Source of the DNA: Omphalotus guepiniiformis
Lineage: Eukaryota > Basidiomycota > Agaricomycetes > Agaricales > Omphalotaceae
DNA length: 64,000 bases
NCBI GenBank assembly: GCA_028554645.1
Contig: JAQOOI010000013.1
Location: forward strand, 248,001 to 312,000
Reading direction: 5' to 3'
In this document: in pieces, positions 1 to 11,188 of the stretch
Numbering within the stretch: the first letter of the stretch is position 1
Layout of the letters: the number at the start of each line of letters is the position of its first letter
Program-made: the position numbers and the translations under genes
The notes under the pieces: model-generated
The model's input: only the letters and a program-made list of their open reading frames with translations
What the model was told of the DNA's origin: nothing
The model's database searches: none

Positions 1-522
1 GAATACATCTTTAGTCTTAACTTGGTTTCTGCGAATCGTATTGTCAAGTAAGTCAACTGTCGACTCATATTCTTGTATACCTCGACTCAATACATTTCAA
101 AGCCTCGATCTGTCATGGAACTACGCCGCTGAGTCTCAAGCCTATGACAGGTGAAAGATTCCGTATAACGAATGATTTGTTATTCCTGACGTCTTCACAG
201 GGCTCATCGTATCGGCCAGGAGAAACCAGTGTACGTCAAACGGCTCGTTGTTGCCAACACGATCGAGGAACGGTACGCTTTGACACTACTGCGATATGGT
301 CAGTTGTTTACTCTTGCCGTTCAGACTCCTCAAGCTGCAAGATGTAAAACTCGGTAAGTGCGAGCGTCGCACAGAGTAGTAGCCAATTCATACGAATTCA
401 CCCTATTAGGTCTTGCCGAAGCTGCTCTAGGCGAAGGTACAGGCAAGAAACTGACCAAAATGAGTATGAAGGACATCAAATTTGTGCGTTATCTCTATCA
501 GAACAATAAGTATGGGCGCTGA
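1..522 (+). CDS. SNF2-family DNA-dependent ATPase/helicase, C-terminal end (partial)
   Basis: Only the 3' end of this gene lies in the window. Spliced exons (introns about 48-102, 145-200, 273-324 and 354-409; position 14 may be another acceptor) read ...LNLVSANRIVNLDLSWN, then AESQAYDRAHRIGQ, then VVANTIEERLLKLQ, then AEAALGEGTGKKL. These are helicase motifs V and VI and the tail of the SNF2 C-terminal RecA lobe; the arginines of the HRIGQ block act in ATP hydrolysis in this family. The protein stops at TGA 520-522 after NNKYGR. It would remodel chromatin or nucleoprotein, or act in Rad5-like repair, in the nucleus; the subfamily cannot be set without the N-terminus. All four splice joins keep frame, so the gene looks intact here. 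Confidence 0.85.
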
Positions 523-1361
523 ATTTTTGTTTTTTGAAGCTGTTCGGAATGGATCGCGTGGCCAACAACAAGAACAAGAATGGCCAGAATGGCCGAAGAT
601 CCCAGCCTCCAAACGTTTCTGGGAACGACGAATAGATGCTAGACTGTACATACTTCTATGACTGCTACCTAGCCTGAAGACCATAGTACATATTCGCATC
701 TCAGACCTACTAATATCACCTTACTCTCTCTTAAATACTATAGCTACAGCGTTAGTATATTAGTACTGATCACTGTCAAGCAGATATATCATTATTCAGG
801 ATACCCTGGTAGGCTACTAAGTCAGTTTTCGTAGAAGTCAACGACACCGTCTCAAATGGTTAGTATCTCAGCGTGAGAATTTGAGACACGCTTGCGAATC
901 CGAAGGTCGCGTCCAGTTTGCTTTCCTGACATACACTGGTAGGTACCTGCGTCTCTATCTTGTGGAAAAACTGATACATGAGTTTCTACTGGGTATACAT
1001 GTGGATCCACATTCCAACGTTCCTTGGAAGACTGAGAGACTGCTTCTCTACCACTCGGGCCGCACTTGAACAGCGAGGGGACCAACTGGACCTGCAATTC
1101 TGAGATTCTGAGATCTCGGGTACACCTCTAAATTAGCGAGGTATATTCCCGTTACATCTTGCGGTCTATATCTGGTCTATAATGCCTCTCGCAATGATCA
1201 AGTGGTACATTTTCTGTTTCCCCTGATCAATGAGCATCACGGCACTCACTTTGGATCGATTTCTGCGCTGTCATGAGGCTGAGGCGCATGCCGTCAGCTC
1301 GAAAAGTCGAAATTCTTATAAGCTGGTGCAACCTCCCAATGTCGACTGGCGTACCAAAGCG
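523..1361. other. Intergenic region; promoter of first GH3 gene
   Basis: No coding region is supported. The distal half is AT-rich, consistent with the 3' end of the upstream gene. From about 1010 on it resembles the region upstream of the second GH3 gene (about 5905-6342): blocks such as TTGGAAGACTGA, CTCGGGCCGCA and GCGCATGCC recur in the same order. The duplication that made the two GH3 genes therefore included their promoter. Confidence 0.6.
1316..1322 (+). promoter_or_regulatory. TATA-like element of first GH3 gene
   Basis: TTATAAG lies about 40 bp before the ATG at 1362, inside a block conserved with the second GH3 gene (AAAGTCGAAA-(4-5 nt)-TATAA-AGCTGG). Position and conservation support a core promoter role; the transcription start was not observed. 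Confidence 0.45.
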
Positions 1362-4300
1362 ATGTTTTCACGCCTGCTTGTGTTCTCTGTTCTAGCCTCA
1401 GCTAGCTTCACCTCAGTGCTCTCTGAGAGTGGCAGTCCTGAAAACTTGACTACGTCTAGTATCCGCTCAATCTCTCAGACTTTGACCAGTCTTGCGGGTT
1501 CGACTTCGACCTCTAGCTCTGGAAGTACATCATCATCTTTAGAGACCATCTCAGCTTCGACCAGCACTCAGGACATTTCTGGCCTTGCTCCGGCGCCATC
1601 CGAGAGTCCAATCCCAGTTATCTTCCCGTCCACAGCTTCCAATCCTCCTGCTGTCCAGGATGAGACTATTATCCCTGACTTTGCACCTGCGTGGAGCACA
1701 GCTTATCAAAAGGCGAAAATTAAGGTGGCCCCTGCTTTCTCTCATGAGTTCGCTTTTCTGAGAATTATCTTGTAACTGGTAGATTGCCAATTATACCCTC
1801 CAAGAGCTGGTCAGCGTCACTACTGGCATTGCTGCCCTAGGAACTCATGGTCGTTGCATTGGAAACATTCCGAGTAACAACGGGAGTGATGGATGGGCTG
1901 GTTTGTGTCTCCAGGTAATCTTGTCCTTCTGTTGCTTTCACAAAACGGTCTTAGCCCGAGCTGCCTTTTGCAGGACGGGCCTTTAGGTGTGCGTTTCACC
2001 GACTTCGTTACCGCTTTTCCATCGGGCATCAATACAACAGCAACGTCAGGACATTTTTAATTACTTCTGCAGCTGCTAACGGGCCAGTCATATTCTTAGA
2101 TTCAACCGAAGTCTTATTCGCCGACGCGGTCTATTTGTGGGATCAGAGCACGCAGGGAAAGGGGTAAACCTCGCTTTAGGCCCCGTGATGAACATCGTCA
2201 GAGCCGCAGAGGCAGGGCGAAATTTTGAGACCTTCGGAGCTGACCCGTTTCTCAGTGGTGAAGGTTGGACTCAAGCTTAGTGCCTCCAATGTCCGCTTAC
2301 CGGTCTGACGTAGCCGCTTATGAGACCATCCTTGGGATGCAGCAAGGGGGCGTTCAAGCGTGTGCCAAACATTTCATCAACAAGTGAGTAGAACGATTTA
2401 CCCCGCGATGTTCTTTCTTTAACCGATGATGTATGCAGCGAGCAAGAAACGGACCGGACAAACTCCTCTTCCAACGTTGACGATCGCACTCAGCACGAGA
2501 TTTATGCTCATCCCTTCCTTCGCAGCGTTATGGCTGGGGTGGCCAGTGTCATGTGCAGTTATAGTGAGTGTTTTTGCGCAGGAATCCTTGGAATGATTGT
2601 CTAACGGGACGTGACCGAAAGATATGGTCAACAATACATACGCATGCCAGAACAACAATACGCTCAACAACATACTCAAAGGGGAGTTTGGATTCCAAGG
2701 ATGTGAGTCCCACTTTCTGCCAAGTTTTTCTCCATATCGAACGGTTGTTTGCGGTACAGATGTAGTGTCAGATTGGGGAGCCACCCACTCTACTCTTTCT
2801 GCGGTGGCAGGTCTTGACGTACGTCACAATTCCAAGTTTTAACGTTGAGTAGTACGCTGACGGATTGGACGGGGATAAGATGACAATGCCAGGAACCGAC
2901 GATTCTGGTCTCGGATCCTACTTTGGTGATACTCTTATTGAATACGTCGAGAATGGCACTATTCCAATGTCTCGTGTGACTGACATGGCGGTGAGTTCGA
3001 TAGAATGAAATCCTGCCAATCTGAGACGTTGACGAACAGACACGCATATTTGCGAGTTGGTACTTCCTGCATCAAGACTCTCCATCATACCCTGCAGTCA
3101 ACTTCAATATCTATGACCCATTTGACGATGCAACAAACGAGCATGTTGATGTGCAAGACGATCACTATACAATAGTTCGAGAGATCGGAGCGGCTAGTAC
3201 GGTTCTGTTGAAGAACGTTGGGGGCGCATTGCCACTGAAGAAACCTCGAACCCTTCTACTAGCTGGAAGTGATGCGGGACCTGGCAAGTCAGGACCCAAC
3301 GAGTTTTTTGACCAGAAGGGTGATGATGGGATACTAGGCATGGGATGGGGTTCTGGGTACTTCCGTTGCAGTCTTAGTGAGAATGTACTAACCCTTTCCC
3401 TGGTAGGGCTTCATACTACCCTTATTTGGTCTCTGTGAGCATGATGGAGGGTAGTTGGAGGGTTCGCGAACGAATGATTACTAATTTCTTGTCGCTAGCC
3501 TCTAGATGCTATTCAGCGACGTTCTAGACAAGATCATACTCTTGTCTCTTGGACGCTAGATGATTACAACCTTGCAGGGGCGGGTAATATGTCCATCGGG
3601 GTCACAGCAGCTCTTGTTTTCGTAAATGCAGATTCTGGTGAAGGAACTGATCGGTGAGATCTCCACCTTCAAGATTGAAATTGTGAAGTATGACAAGACC
3701 ATCTCAGGACAAATTTGACAACCTGGCATGGAGGAGAGGACTTGATCCTTGCCGTGGCTGCACAGAACAATAACACGATTGTCATAACTCACAGTGTCGG
3801 TCCTCTCATCATTGAATCTTGGGTTGACCATCCTAATGTGACCGCGGTACGTTGACACTACTAGCAAATCGAACTCGAACTGTCTCTGAAGTGCATTTAC
3901 TTCTTCTAGGTGCTATGGGCCGGAGTCTCGGGGCAGGAAACCGGAAATGCAATTACAGATGTGTTATATGGCGATTTCAATCCTTCTGGGAGACTCCCGT
4001 ATACGATTGCGAAACGACCAGAAGACTATCCTGCCCAGATTATAACTGACTCGCTCTCTATACCTTATACTGAGGGGTAAGATGCACATGCACACTTCAC
4101 ACGTGGGTTGTCTAACACATCTGCCCTCAACAGATTGGAAGTAGACTATCGCGCTTTTGATGCGGTGAGGCTAGAAAATCTGACCGTCAAGTCAATAACT
4201 GATTCAGTCCCCAGCGGAACATCACTCCTCGATTCGAGTTTGGATTCGGCATGAGCTATACGACATTCTCCTACAACAATCTGCGCATAAGCAAAGTCAC

Positions 4301-4834
4301 AAACGACGATGGGGAGCAAATCGACTTGATACGGAATTGGGAAGCTGGAGGGTCCAGCCCGAATGAAGTCGGCGCTTCGACTGCACTTTGGTGGGTCAAG
4401 TCTGACTTCTTTGTGACGACTGTGATGGATGACATCGCAATAACAATGAAGGCTCCATCGGCCCGCTTTTGAGGTGTCTTTCGAAGTTCAAAATACAGGC
4501 GATGTAGCTGGAGGAGAGGTGGGGTTTTCTCTGTTAACTTTTCGACTATTTCGTGGCGGTGCTAACGTCGGCGTTCAATTACTTGATTTAGATACCGCAG
4601 CTCTACCTTCAAATGCCCCAATCAGTTGGTGAACCACCCTCAATTTTAAAAGGATTTAACGATGTTTTTCTTAAGGCGGGGGAGACGAAGTCCGTCACCA
4701 TCTATCTTTCGCGATACTCATTGTCTATTTGGGATGTGACTACTCAGGGATGGAGAAGACCTGAGGGAAGTATCGGTGTTGTCATTGGTGCAAGCAGTAG
4801 AGATGAAAGATTGCGTAGCTTAATTGATCTATGA
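1362..4834 (+). CDS. Secreted GH3 beta-glucosidase (copy A)
   Basis: This gene encodes a glycoside hydrolase family 3 enzyme that removes terminal glucose from cello-oligosaccharides outside the cell. About 17 short introns join into one reading frame of roughly 830 residues. The start [11 protein letters not shown] begins a signal peptide; a Ser/Thr-rich linker follows. Catalytic-domain motifs in order are [58 protein letters not shown] and [10 protein letters not shown], whose Asp is the family nucleophile. The C-terminal part has [27 protein letters not shown] and a fibronectin-III-like domain ending [10 protein letters not shown]. The start at 1362 was chosen over an in-frame ATG at 1230 because it begins the signal peptide and lies just after a TATA box. 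All joins checked keep frame, so the gene looks functional. It is a tandem paralogue of the gene at 6343 with introns at matching places. Confidence 0.9.
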
Positions 4835-5367
4835 AAATAGTCAACGAAAGTGTACAGTCCGATATGGATCCAATGAAGACTGTTTTGCAAAGACTAGCGT
4901 TGTCAAACCCAGAGGTATGTAACGATGTGTCTATTGTAGACGAAAGATCCATGTTGGCATGCGTTAGAGTGAATATATCTGCACATTTCGCATTCTGCAC
5001 GAAAGAGTTGCGCCACAAAAAGGGGCGTTTCCGTTGAAAATGCTTGATAACTCGCACCAAAGATTTGATAGCAAATTGCATTACTTGAGAGCCGGGGATG
5101 ATTACGCCTGGCCTGGAAGATACCTCGAGCTTTGCTATGATGCGTCGAGTTAGATGAATAGCCCTTGCGAATATAAGAAATACTTTTCATATTGTCCTCA
5201 CAATAGAAAGATTGAATGAGCTTACCTTTTGCGAGGTAACCCACCTTCATGATCGAAGTTCTATGAGCTGCCAGAGCAACTCAAACGCCTGATCTTTTTG
5301 CGGCGGCCATTGTATGGGGCACTTCATCAGAATGTCCGTCGATAGAGCTACTGTCTGTATTGAGAAG

Positions 5368-5444
5368 ACGGTGCGGTAGATCGCTTCAGCTTCTGAATGG
5401 GTTCACCAGCATGTTCAAGGAAACGGTGCGGTAGATCGCTTCAG
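5368..5444. repeat. 22-bp direct repeat, two copies
   Basis: ACGGTGCGGTAGATCGCTTC plus AG occurs at 5368-5389 and again, exactly, at 5423-5444. The second copy is followed by GTGAACCC (5444-5451), the inverse complement of GGGTTCAC at 5399-5406. It is probably a small local duplication. Confidence 0.7.
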
Positions 5445-6296
5445 TGAACCCCATACTCCCACCCGCTTAGGATCTGTCTTGCGAATACCATTGTTGTCAA
5501 GCGGTTAGAAGATGGTCTCGAGGATTGGGATTCTATACGTCGGCGAGAGACATAGAAAGAAAGAAATGAAGATGAATTAGGAGAAGAGCAGGTTGAGCCA
5601 ATAGATTTATTAATCATGAGTTATATTGCCTTCACACGAACTCCCATGTCTCCACTGCACAAATTTTCCGGAAATACCTCAATATTCTCGCACACTGGAC
5701 ATTTTCAAAGTAACTCATCTTGAAAATGGGGCCCGTAAGCCTTGTATCGTCTTCTCATCCTGTTACCTCAACTTGCTTCGGGCATCACCGTGTATCGCAT
5801 CTACTTCATTCTATAGTGTGCACTGATAGGTACGTGTAGCTCTATTCTATGTGAGCCGTTACTACACAGTTGTTAAGGATAAAGGCTGCTTAATAAATGG
5901 ATTCACATTCGACGTTCTTTGGAAGACTGAAATTTCACCTCTCTATCTCGTCTGACCACCTCGGGCCGCATCTGAAGAGTTCAAAAGAGCCTGGGCGAGA
6001 TGTATGGCGGTACCTGCCAAGTCTTGAGATCAACAGTGGGGCCAACTGGCATTGCAGTTTTGAGCACCGAGATGGAGCTCCAACCGAGCGAGGGTAATCC
6101 CTGTTCAAGGTTCCAAACTTCCAACCTTGCCCAGTCCATACTGACTGCCGCGATGATCATTGTGGCAGTCGCGATCACTCGAATGTGGTTGCACCTGATC
6201 ACTCATTTTATTGAACATTCCGGCACGTACTCTGGAAGGACTGCTGGACTGTCATGGGACTGGAGCGCATGCCCTCAGTTCGTAAAGTCGAAAACC

Positions 6297-6303
6297 TATA
6301 AAG
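6297..6303 (+). promoter_or_regulatory. TATA box of second GH3 gene
   Basis: TATAAAG lies 40 bp before the ATG at 6343, within the block shared with the first GH3 promoter. Confidence 0.5.
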
Positions 6304-6342
6304 CTGGACACGCAATCTTCCACCGTTGACCGTGCACGAGCA

Positions 6343-9300
6343 ATGTTGCTGCATCTGCTTGTCACCTCTATTCTAGTCCCAGCTACATTCGGAGCTACCT
6401 TCGCCTCTAGCTCTGAAATCACATCATCAACTTCTCAGACCATCTCTATCAGACCAGTTTCGGCTTCACCTAGCGCTCAAAGCATTTCTAGCCTTGCCCC
6501 AGCGCCATCAGAGAGTCTCAGCCCAGGTACTTTCCCCTCTACAGACCCTTCCAATCCTCCTGCTGTTCAGGACGAGGACGTTATACCTAACTTTGCACCT
6601 GCATGGAGTGCCGCCTACCAGAAAGCCAAAGCTAAGGTTAGTTTCTACCTTGTCTCTCGACATCATTTCCGATGATAAGGATGAAATTGGTAGATTGCAA
6701 ATTATACCCTTCAAGAGCTCGTCAGTACTACTACTGGGGTTGCCGCACTAGGAATTTCTGGCCGGTGTGTTGGAAACATTCCGAGTGTCAGCGGGAATGA
6801 TGGATGGGCTGGTTTGTGTCTTGAGGTAACATTGACTTGCGTTGCTTTCGGATGCGAACTGAACTTGCACTCGAATTTGCAGGACGGGCCTTTAGGTGTG
6901 CGTTTAGCTGACTTCGTGACCGCTTTTCCACCGGGCATCAATACGGCAGCTACGTCAGGGCATTTCACATATGAATCAATCTTGAGAAGCTAATGCATGG
7001 ACTGCACTTGCAGCTTTAATCGAAGCCTTATCCGCCGACGCGGTTTATTTATGGGGCTGGAGCACAAGGGCAAAGGAGTGAATGTTGCTCTAGGACCGAT
7101 GATGAACATGGTCAGAAATGCAGAAGCAGGGCGAAATTTCGAGAGTTTCGGAGCTGACCCGTTTCTCACTGGTGAAGGTACGAGGCAAATTCCAGCTCAC
7201 GAGAAGTATTCACCGTTTCCTTTCCAGTCGCATACGAGACAATCCTCGGCATGCAGCAAGGGGGTGTTCAGGCATGCGCCAAACATTTTGTCGACAAGTA
7301 TGACTTGCCTTGTGATGTCTTTTCATCAGATTGACAATGTATGTAGCGAGCAAGAAACGGATAGAACGACATCTTCTTCCAACGTGGATGATCGCACTCA
7401 GCACGAAATCTATACACATCCCTTCCTTCGTAGCGTTATGGCTGGGGTGGCCAGTGTCATGTGCAGTTATAGTGAGTGTTTTTGCGCAGGAATCCTTGGA
7501 ATTGTCTAATTGGACGTGACCGAAAGATATGATTAACGATACATACGCTTGCCAGAACAACAATACGCTCAACAACATACTCAAAGGAGAGTTCGGATTT
7601 CAAGGATGTAAGTCCTATCGTCTATATGACTTACGCACCTCGCTTCTGGATATTGAGTAGTACTTGCAATACAGATGTAATGTCAGATTGGGGAGCCACC
7701 CACTCCACTCTTTCTGCAGTAGCTGGACTTGATGTGCGTCACGGTTTCGTTCACAAGCGTTGAGTGCACTGACTCAGTCGATGGGGAACAGATGACAATG
7801 CCAGGAAATGGTGGCTCTAGCGGATCGTACTTCGGCGATACCCTTGTCGAATACGTTGAGAATGGAACTATCCCAATGTCTCGTGTAGCTGATATGGCGG
7901 TGGGTAGAATGACGCTGACAGAAACACCTACGAGTCTGAGATTCCGTTTGACAGACACGCATATTCGCGGGCTGGTACCTGCTTCATCAAGACTCACCTT
8001 CGTATCCTGCGGTAAACTTCGATGTCAACCCAGGAAACGAAGAGACAAACGAGCATGTTGACGTACAAGATGATCATTTTACAGTAGTGCGAGAGATCGG
8101 AGCGGCCAGCACGGTTCTATTGAAGAACGTTCACAGCGCTTTGCCGTTGAAGAAACCTCGAAGGATTCTACTAGCTGGAAGCGATGCGGGACATGGTCTC
8201 ATTGGACCCAACGAATTTGCTAACCAGCAAGGTGATGACGGGATCCTGGGCATGGGATGGGGTTCCGGGTAATATTGTTTCCTGGCTTCTATTCAGTGGC
8301 GCTTTCTAACCGTCGTCCTGACAGGGCTGCAAATTATACGTACCTGATTTCTGTGAGCACGATGAACGTCTCCAAAAGATCAGTGACTAACCTGCGGTCA
8401 TCAGCCTCTGGAAGCTATTCAGCGTCGTTCTAGACAAGATCATACTTCTATCTCTTGGATACTAGATGATTACAACCTTGCAAGAGCGGGTAATATGGCT
8501 ATCGGGGTCTCAGCAGCTCTTGTTTTCGTTAATGCAGATTCTGGTGAAGGAAGTGATCGGTGAGGCCACCTTTGAGAAAATAATGTGAATCATGACTAGA
8601 CCTTCGTAGGACAAATTTAACAACCTGGCATGGAGGAGAGGACTTGATCCTTGCCGTGGCTGCTCAGAACAATAACACGATCGTCGTAACTCACAGTGTT
8701 GGTCCTCTAATCATTGAATCTTGGATCGACCATCCGAATATTACCGGGGTACGTCAACAGGGTGATAGCAAAGCTGGAGTATCTCTGAACTGGGTTTCTA
8801 TTCCAGGTGCTGTGGGCTGGGGTCTCGGGGCAGGAAACTGGGAACGCTATCACAGATGTACTATACGGCGATTTCAATCCTTCTGGGAGACTCCCATATA
8901 CAATTGCGAAACGACCGGAAGACTATCCCTCGCAGATTGTAACTGACTCGCTCTCTGTACCTTATACTGAGGGGTAAGACAAGCACTGACACTTCGTATA
9001 TGGTATTTATCTGATACATCTTTCATCGACCAGGTTGGAAATTGACTATCGTGCTTTCGATGCGGTGAGCCTAGAAAACTTGACCGCTCAAGTCAATAAC
9101 TGATTCAGTCTCCAGCGAAACATCACTCCCAGATTTGAATTCGGGTTTGGCATGAGCTACACGACATTCTCCTACAGCAATCTGCGCATAAATGAAATCA
9201 AAACGGACGATGATGCGGAAATTGACTTGATACAGACCTGGGAAGCTGGAGGGTCCAGTCCGGATGAAGTCGGCGCTTCGACTGCACTTTGGTGGGTGAA

Positions 9301-9728
9301 ATCTGTCTTTCTTGTGACGACTGGGGGTGACGTAGCAATGGAATAAGGCTTCATCAGCCTGCCTTTGAGGTGTCTTTCGAAGTCCAGAATACAGGCGATG
9401 TAGCTGGAGGAGAGGTGGGGGTTTCTCTGTTACACTTTAACTATTTTGTGGTGGTGCTAACATCAGCGTTCAATTACTTGATTAGATACCGCAGCTCTAC
9501 GTTCAAATGCCCCAATCAGCTGGTGAGCCACCCTCGATTCTGAAGGGATTCAACGATGTTTTCCTTGAGGCGGGAGAGACGAAGTCTGTCAAGATCTATC
9601 TTTCGCGATACTCGTTGTCTATTTGGGATGTGACTACTCAGGGATGGAGAAGACCTGAGGGGAATATCGGCGTTGTCATTGGTGCAAGCAGTAGAGATGA
9701 AAGATTGCGTAGCTCAATCAATATGTGA
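6343..9728 (+). CDS. Secreted GH3 beta-glucosidase (copy B)
   Basis: This is the second tandem GH3 beta-glucosidase and has the same intron-exon plan as copy A. It begins MLLHLLVTSILVPATFGATF, a signal peptide, followed by a shorter Ser/Thr-rich linker and the conserved APAPSES block. GH3 motifs include [50 protein letters not shown] and [10 protein letters not shown] with the nucleophile Asp, then [16 protein letters not shown] and EFGFGMSYT. The C-terminal fibronectin-III-like domain ends DERLRSSINM. Copies A and B differ by scattered substitutions and in the linker ([10 protein letters not shown] versus FMGLEHKGKG), so the duplication is not very recent. Joins keep frame throughout. It would release glucose from cellobiose or related beta-glucosides outside the cell. 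Confidence 0.9.
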
Positions 9729-10428
9729 AATTATGAAGAGCCAATGAGGGTATACAATTCAACAAGAAACAATCAAGGGCAGTGTGGCGCAGAACGACTA
9801 GCGTGGTAGATTTATATGGATATACAGTACCTTATGTCAAATGAAAGATCTACTTTGGCATAATGTCCTAGCTCCACCCGGAACTTCCTTACTTCGCTCT
9901 GCATGAAATTGAGGCCTGGTTTTCAAGAATGTGTGGAAGCACACTTACCACTTCGTCTCGATAAGATACCTCAAGTAATCTCTTCAGAAACTCTGCGAGA
10001 GTGCGCATGGTCAACTTATCTGAATAAGATCATGAAAAAGAACAACGAGACAGAAGCACTATAGTGATGCACACCTTTACTGATGAACACCTGCCGATGA
10101 TACGCAGTATACAAGTTCATGTACAATTCTCTAGGCTCAGCATACGTGAGTGCCTGAAGAACTGGAACACTACTTCGAAGTGAACAAAGTCTTTTCTGGA
10201 AGGATTCCAACGATATCGATCTGGCAATTCTACAAAGTTCTGGCACCTTTAACAGGAGGAGGTGGGCTTGGAGGAAAGGCGTATTGATTAATCCTTCATC
10301 CGACTCAATAATTATCAAGTATCCCCCTATAGAGTATGGCGCAAACGCTATTCTGGCAGACTTCCGCATAAACGCTATCCTCGGTCGCACGACAGAGGCA
10401 ATACTAAGCATCATTTAGCAGAGGCGAA
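9729..10428. other. Intergenic region, possible decayed tail of an F-box gene
   Basis: No confident gene was seen. A minus-strand open frame of 132 codons (10016-10414) follows the F-box-like fragment at 10429-10665 and could be its broken continuation, but it has no motif of its own. The remainder is AT-rich and featureless to me. Confidence 0.35.
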
Positions 10429-10665
10429 TTATCGAAAGGGTCTGAAAGCGAACCTCTGCCCTTCTGCGGGAACTCCAAAGGCCCTTGCACAAATCTCGAT
10501 GCAGATTTTTTGGAAAGATCGGCATACTAAAGAAAGAGTTCCCAACGCATTTTGCTCCCACTCGATGTCTTCACGAGAAAAGCAGATTGAATATGTGCAA
10601 TCGGCAAAAGTTATGGCCAATATGATATAATGAAGCTCGTTGGGCAACTGTAGCTTCGGAACCAT
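10429..10665 (-). pseudogene. F-box-like protein fragment
   Basis: The minus-strand frame starts MVPKLQLPNELHYIILAI and continues to WEQNALGTLSLVCRSFQKI, then IEICARAF. This fits the LPxE...L...VC+xF pattern of the F-box-like proteins that are numerous in agaricomycetes, adaptors for SCF ubiquitin ligases. It stops after only 78 residues, far short of the usual several hundred, and no clean splice continues it. I therefore read it as a truncated or decayed family member. An alternative is an intact gene with introns I could not place. Confidence 0.4.
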
Positions 10666-11188
10666 TGAAGCAGTCCTGAAGTTTTAGGGTGTATTCCAAA
10701 TGAAGGGCCAAGACTCAGGACACTGGACTTGGATGAGTCGAGGAAGCCTGCTACAGTTTCATGTAACCGTGACCTGCTAACCAAGCCCGCAAGAGACAAA
10801 GGAACTCATGAAAGAATTAACGAAAGTATGTACAGATGATGAAAATGAATCAATTTATTATGTAGACAGTTTGCATGTGGCATACGTATGATTAAATATT
10901 AGTGTCGTCAAAGCTGGAATGGGTATGTAAGGACATTTCGTATTCTAAACGAAAGATCATAAAAATACAAGGTGAGGTATGAACAGAAAAAGAAGCTATT
11001 TGGTACAAAATGGTTATGTTGAGCAACTCTCTAAATGATCTAGCACCAAAACGATGCGAGCGAATCAAGGAATCCTACCACAGCACATCTAAGCAATCTA
11101 TGGTGAAACATCGTGGGAAAGCAGCAACGACTGTGAACGGGTCATGGATACAAATCTTCTTACAACTCTTCCAGAAAGCTTGAACACT
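10666..11188. other. Intergenic region, no gene seen
   Basis: AT-rich sequence downstream of the GPD gene. It presumably holds that gene's 3' UTR next to 11189; nothing else was recognised. Confidence 0.4.

Larger units (their letters stand above)
4835..6342. other. Intergenic region between the GH3 paralogues
   Basis: No gene was recognised; the open frames are short, overlap one another and have no family motif. The last 440 bases are the promoter of the second GH3 gene and are related to the promoter of the first. A small direct repeat lies at 5368-5444. Confidence 0.5.
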
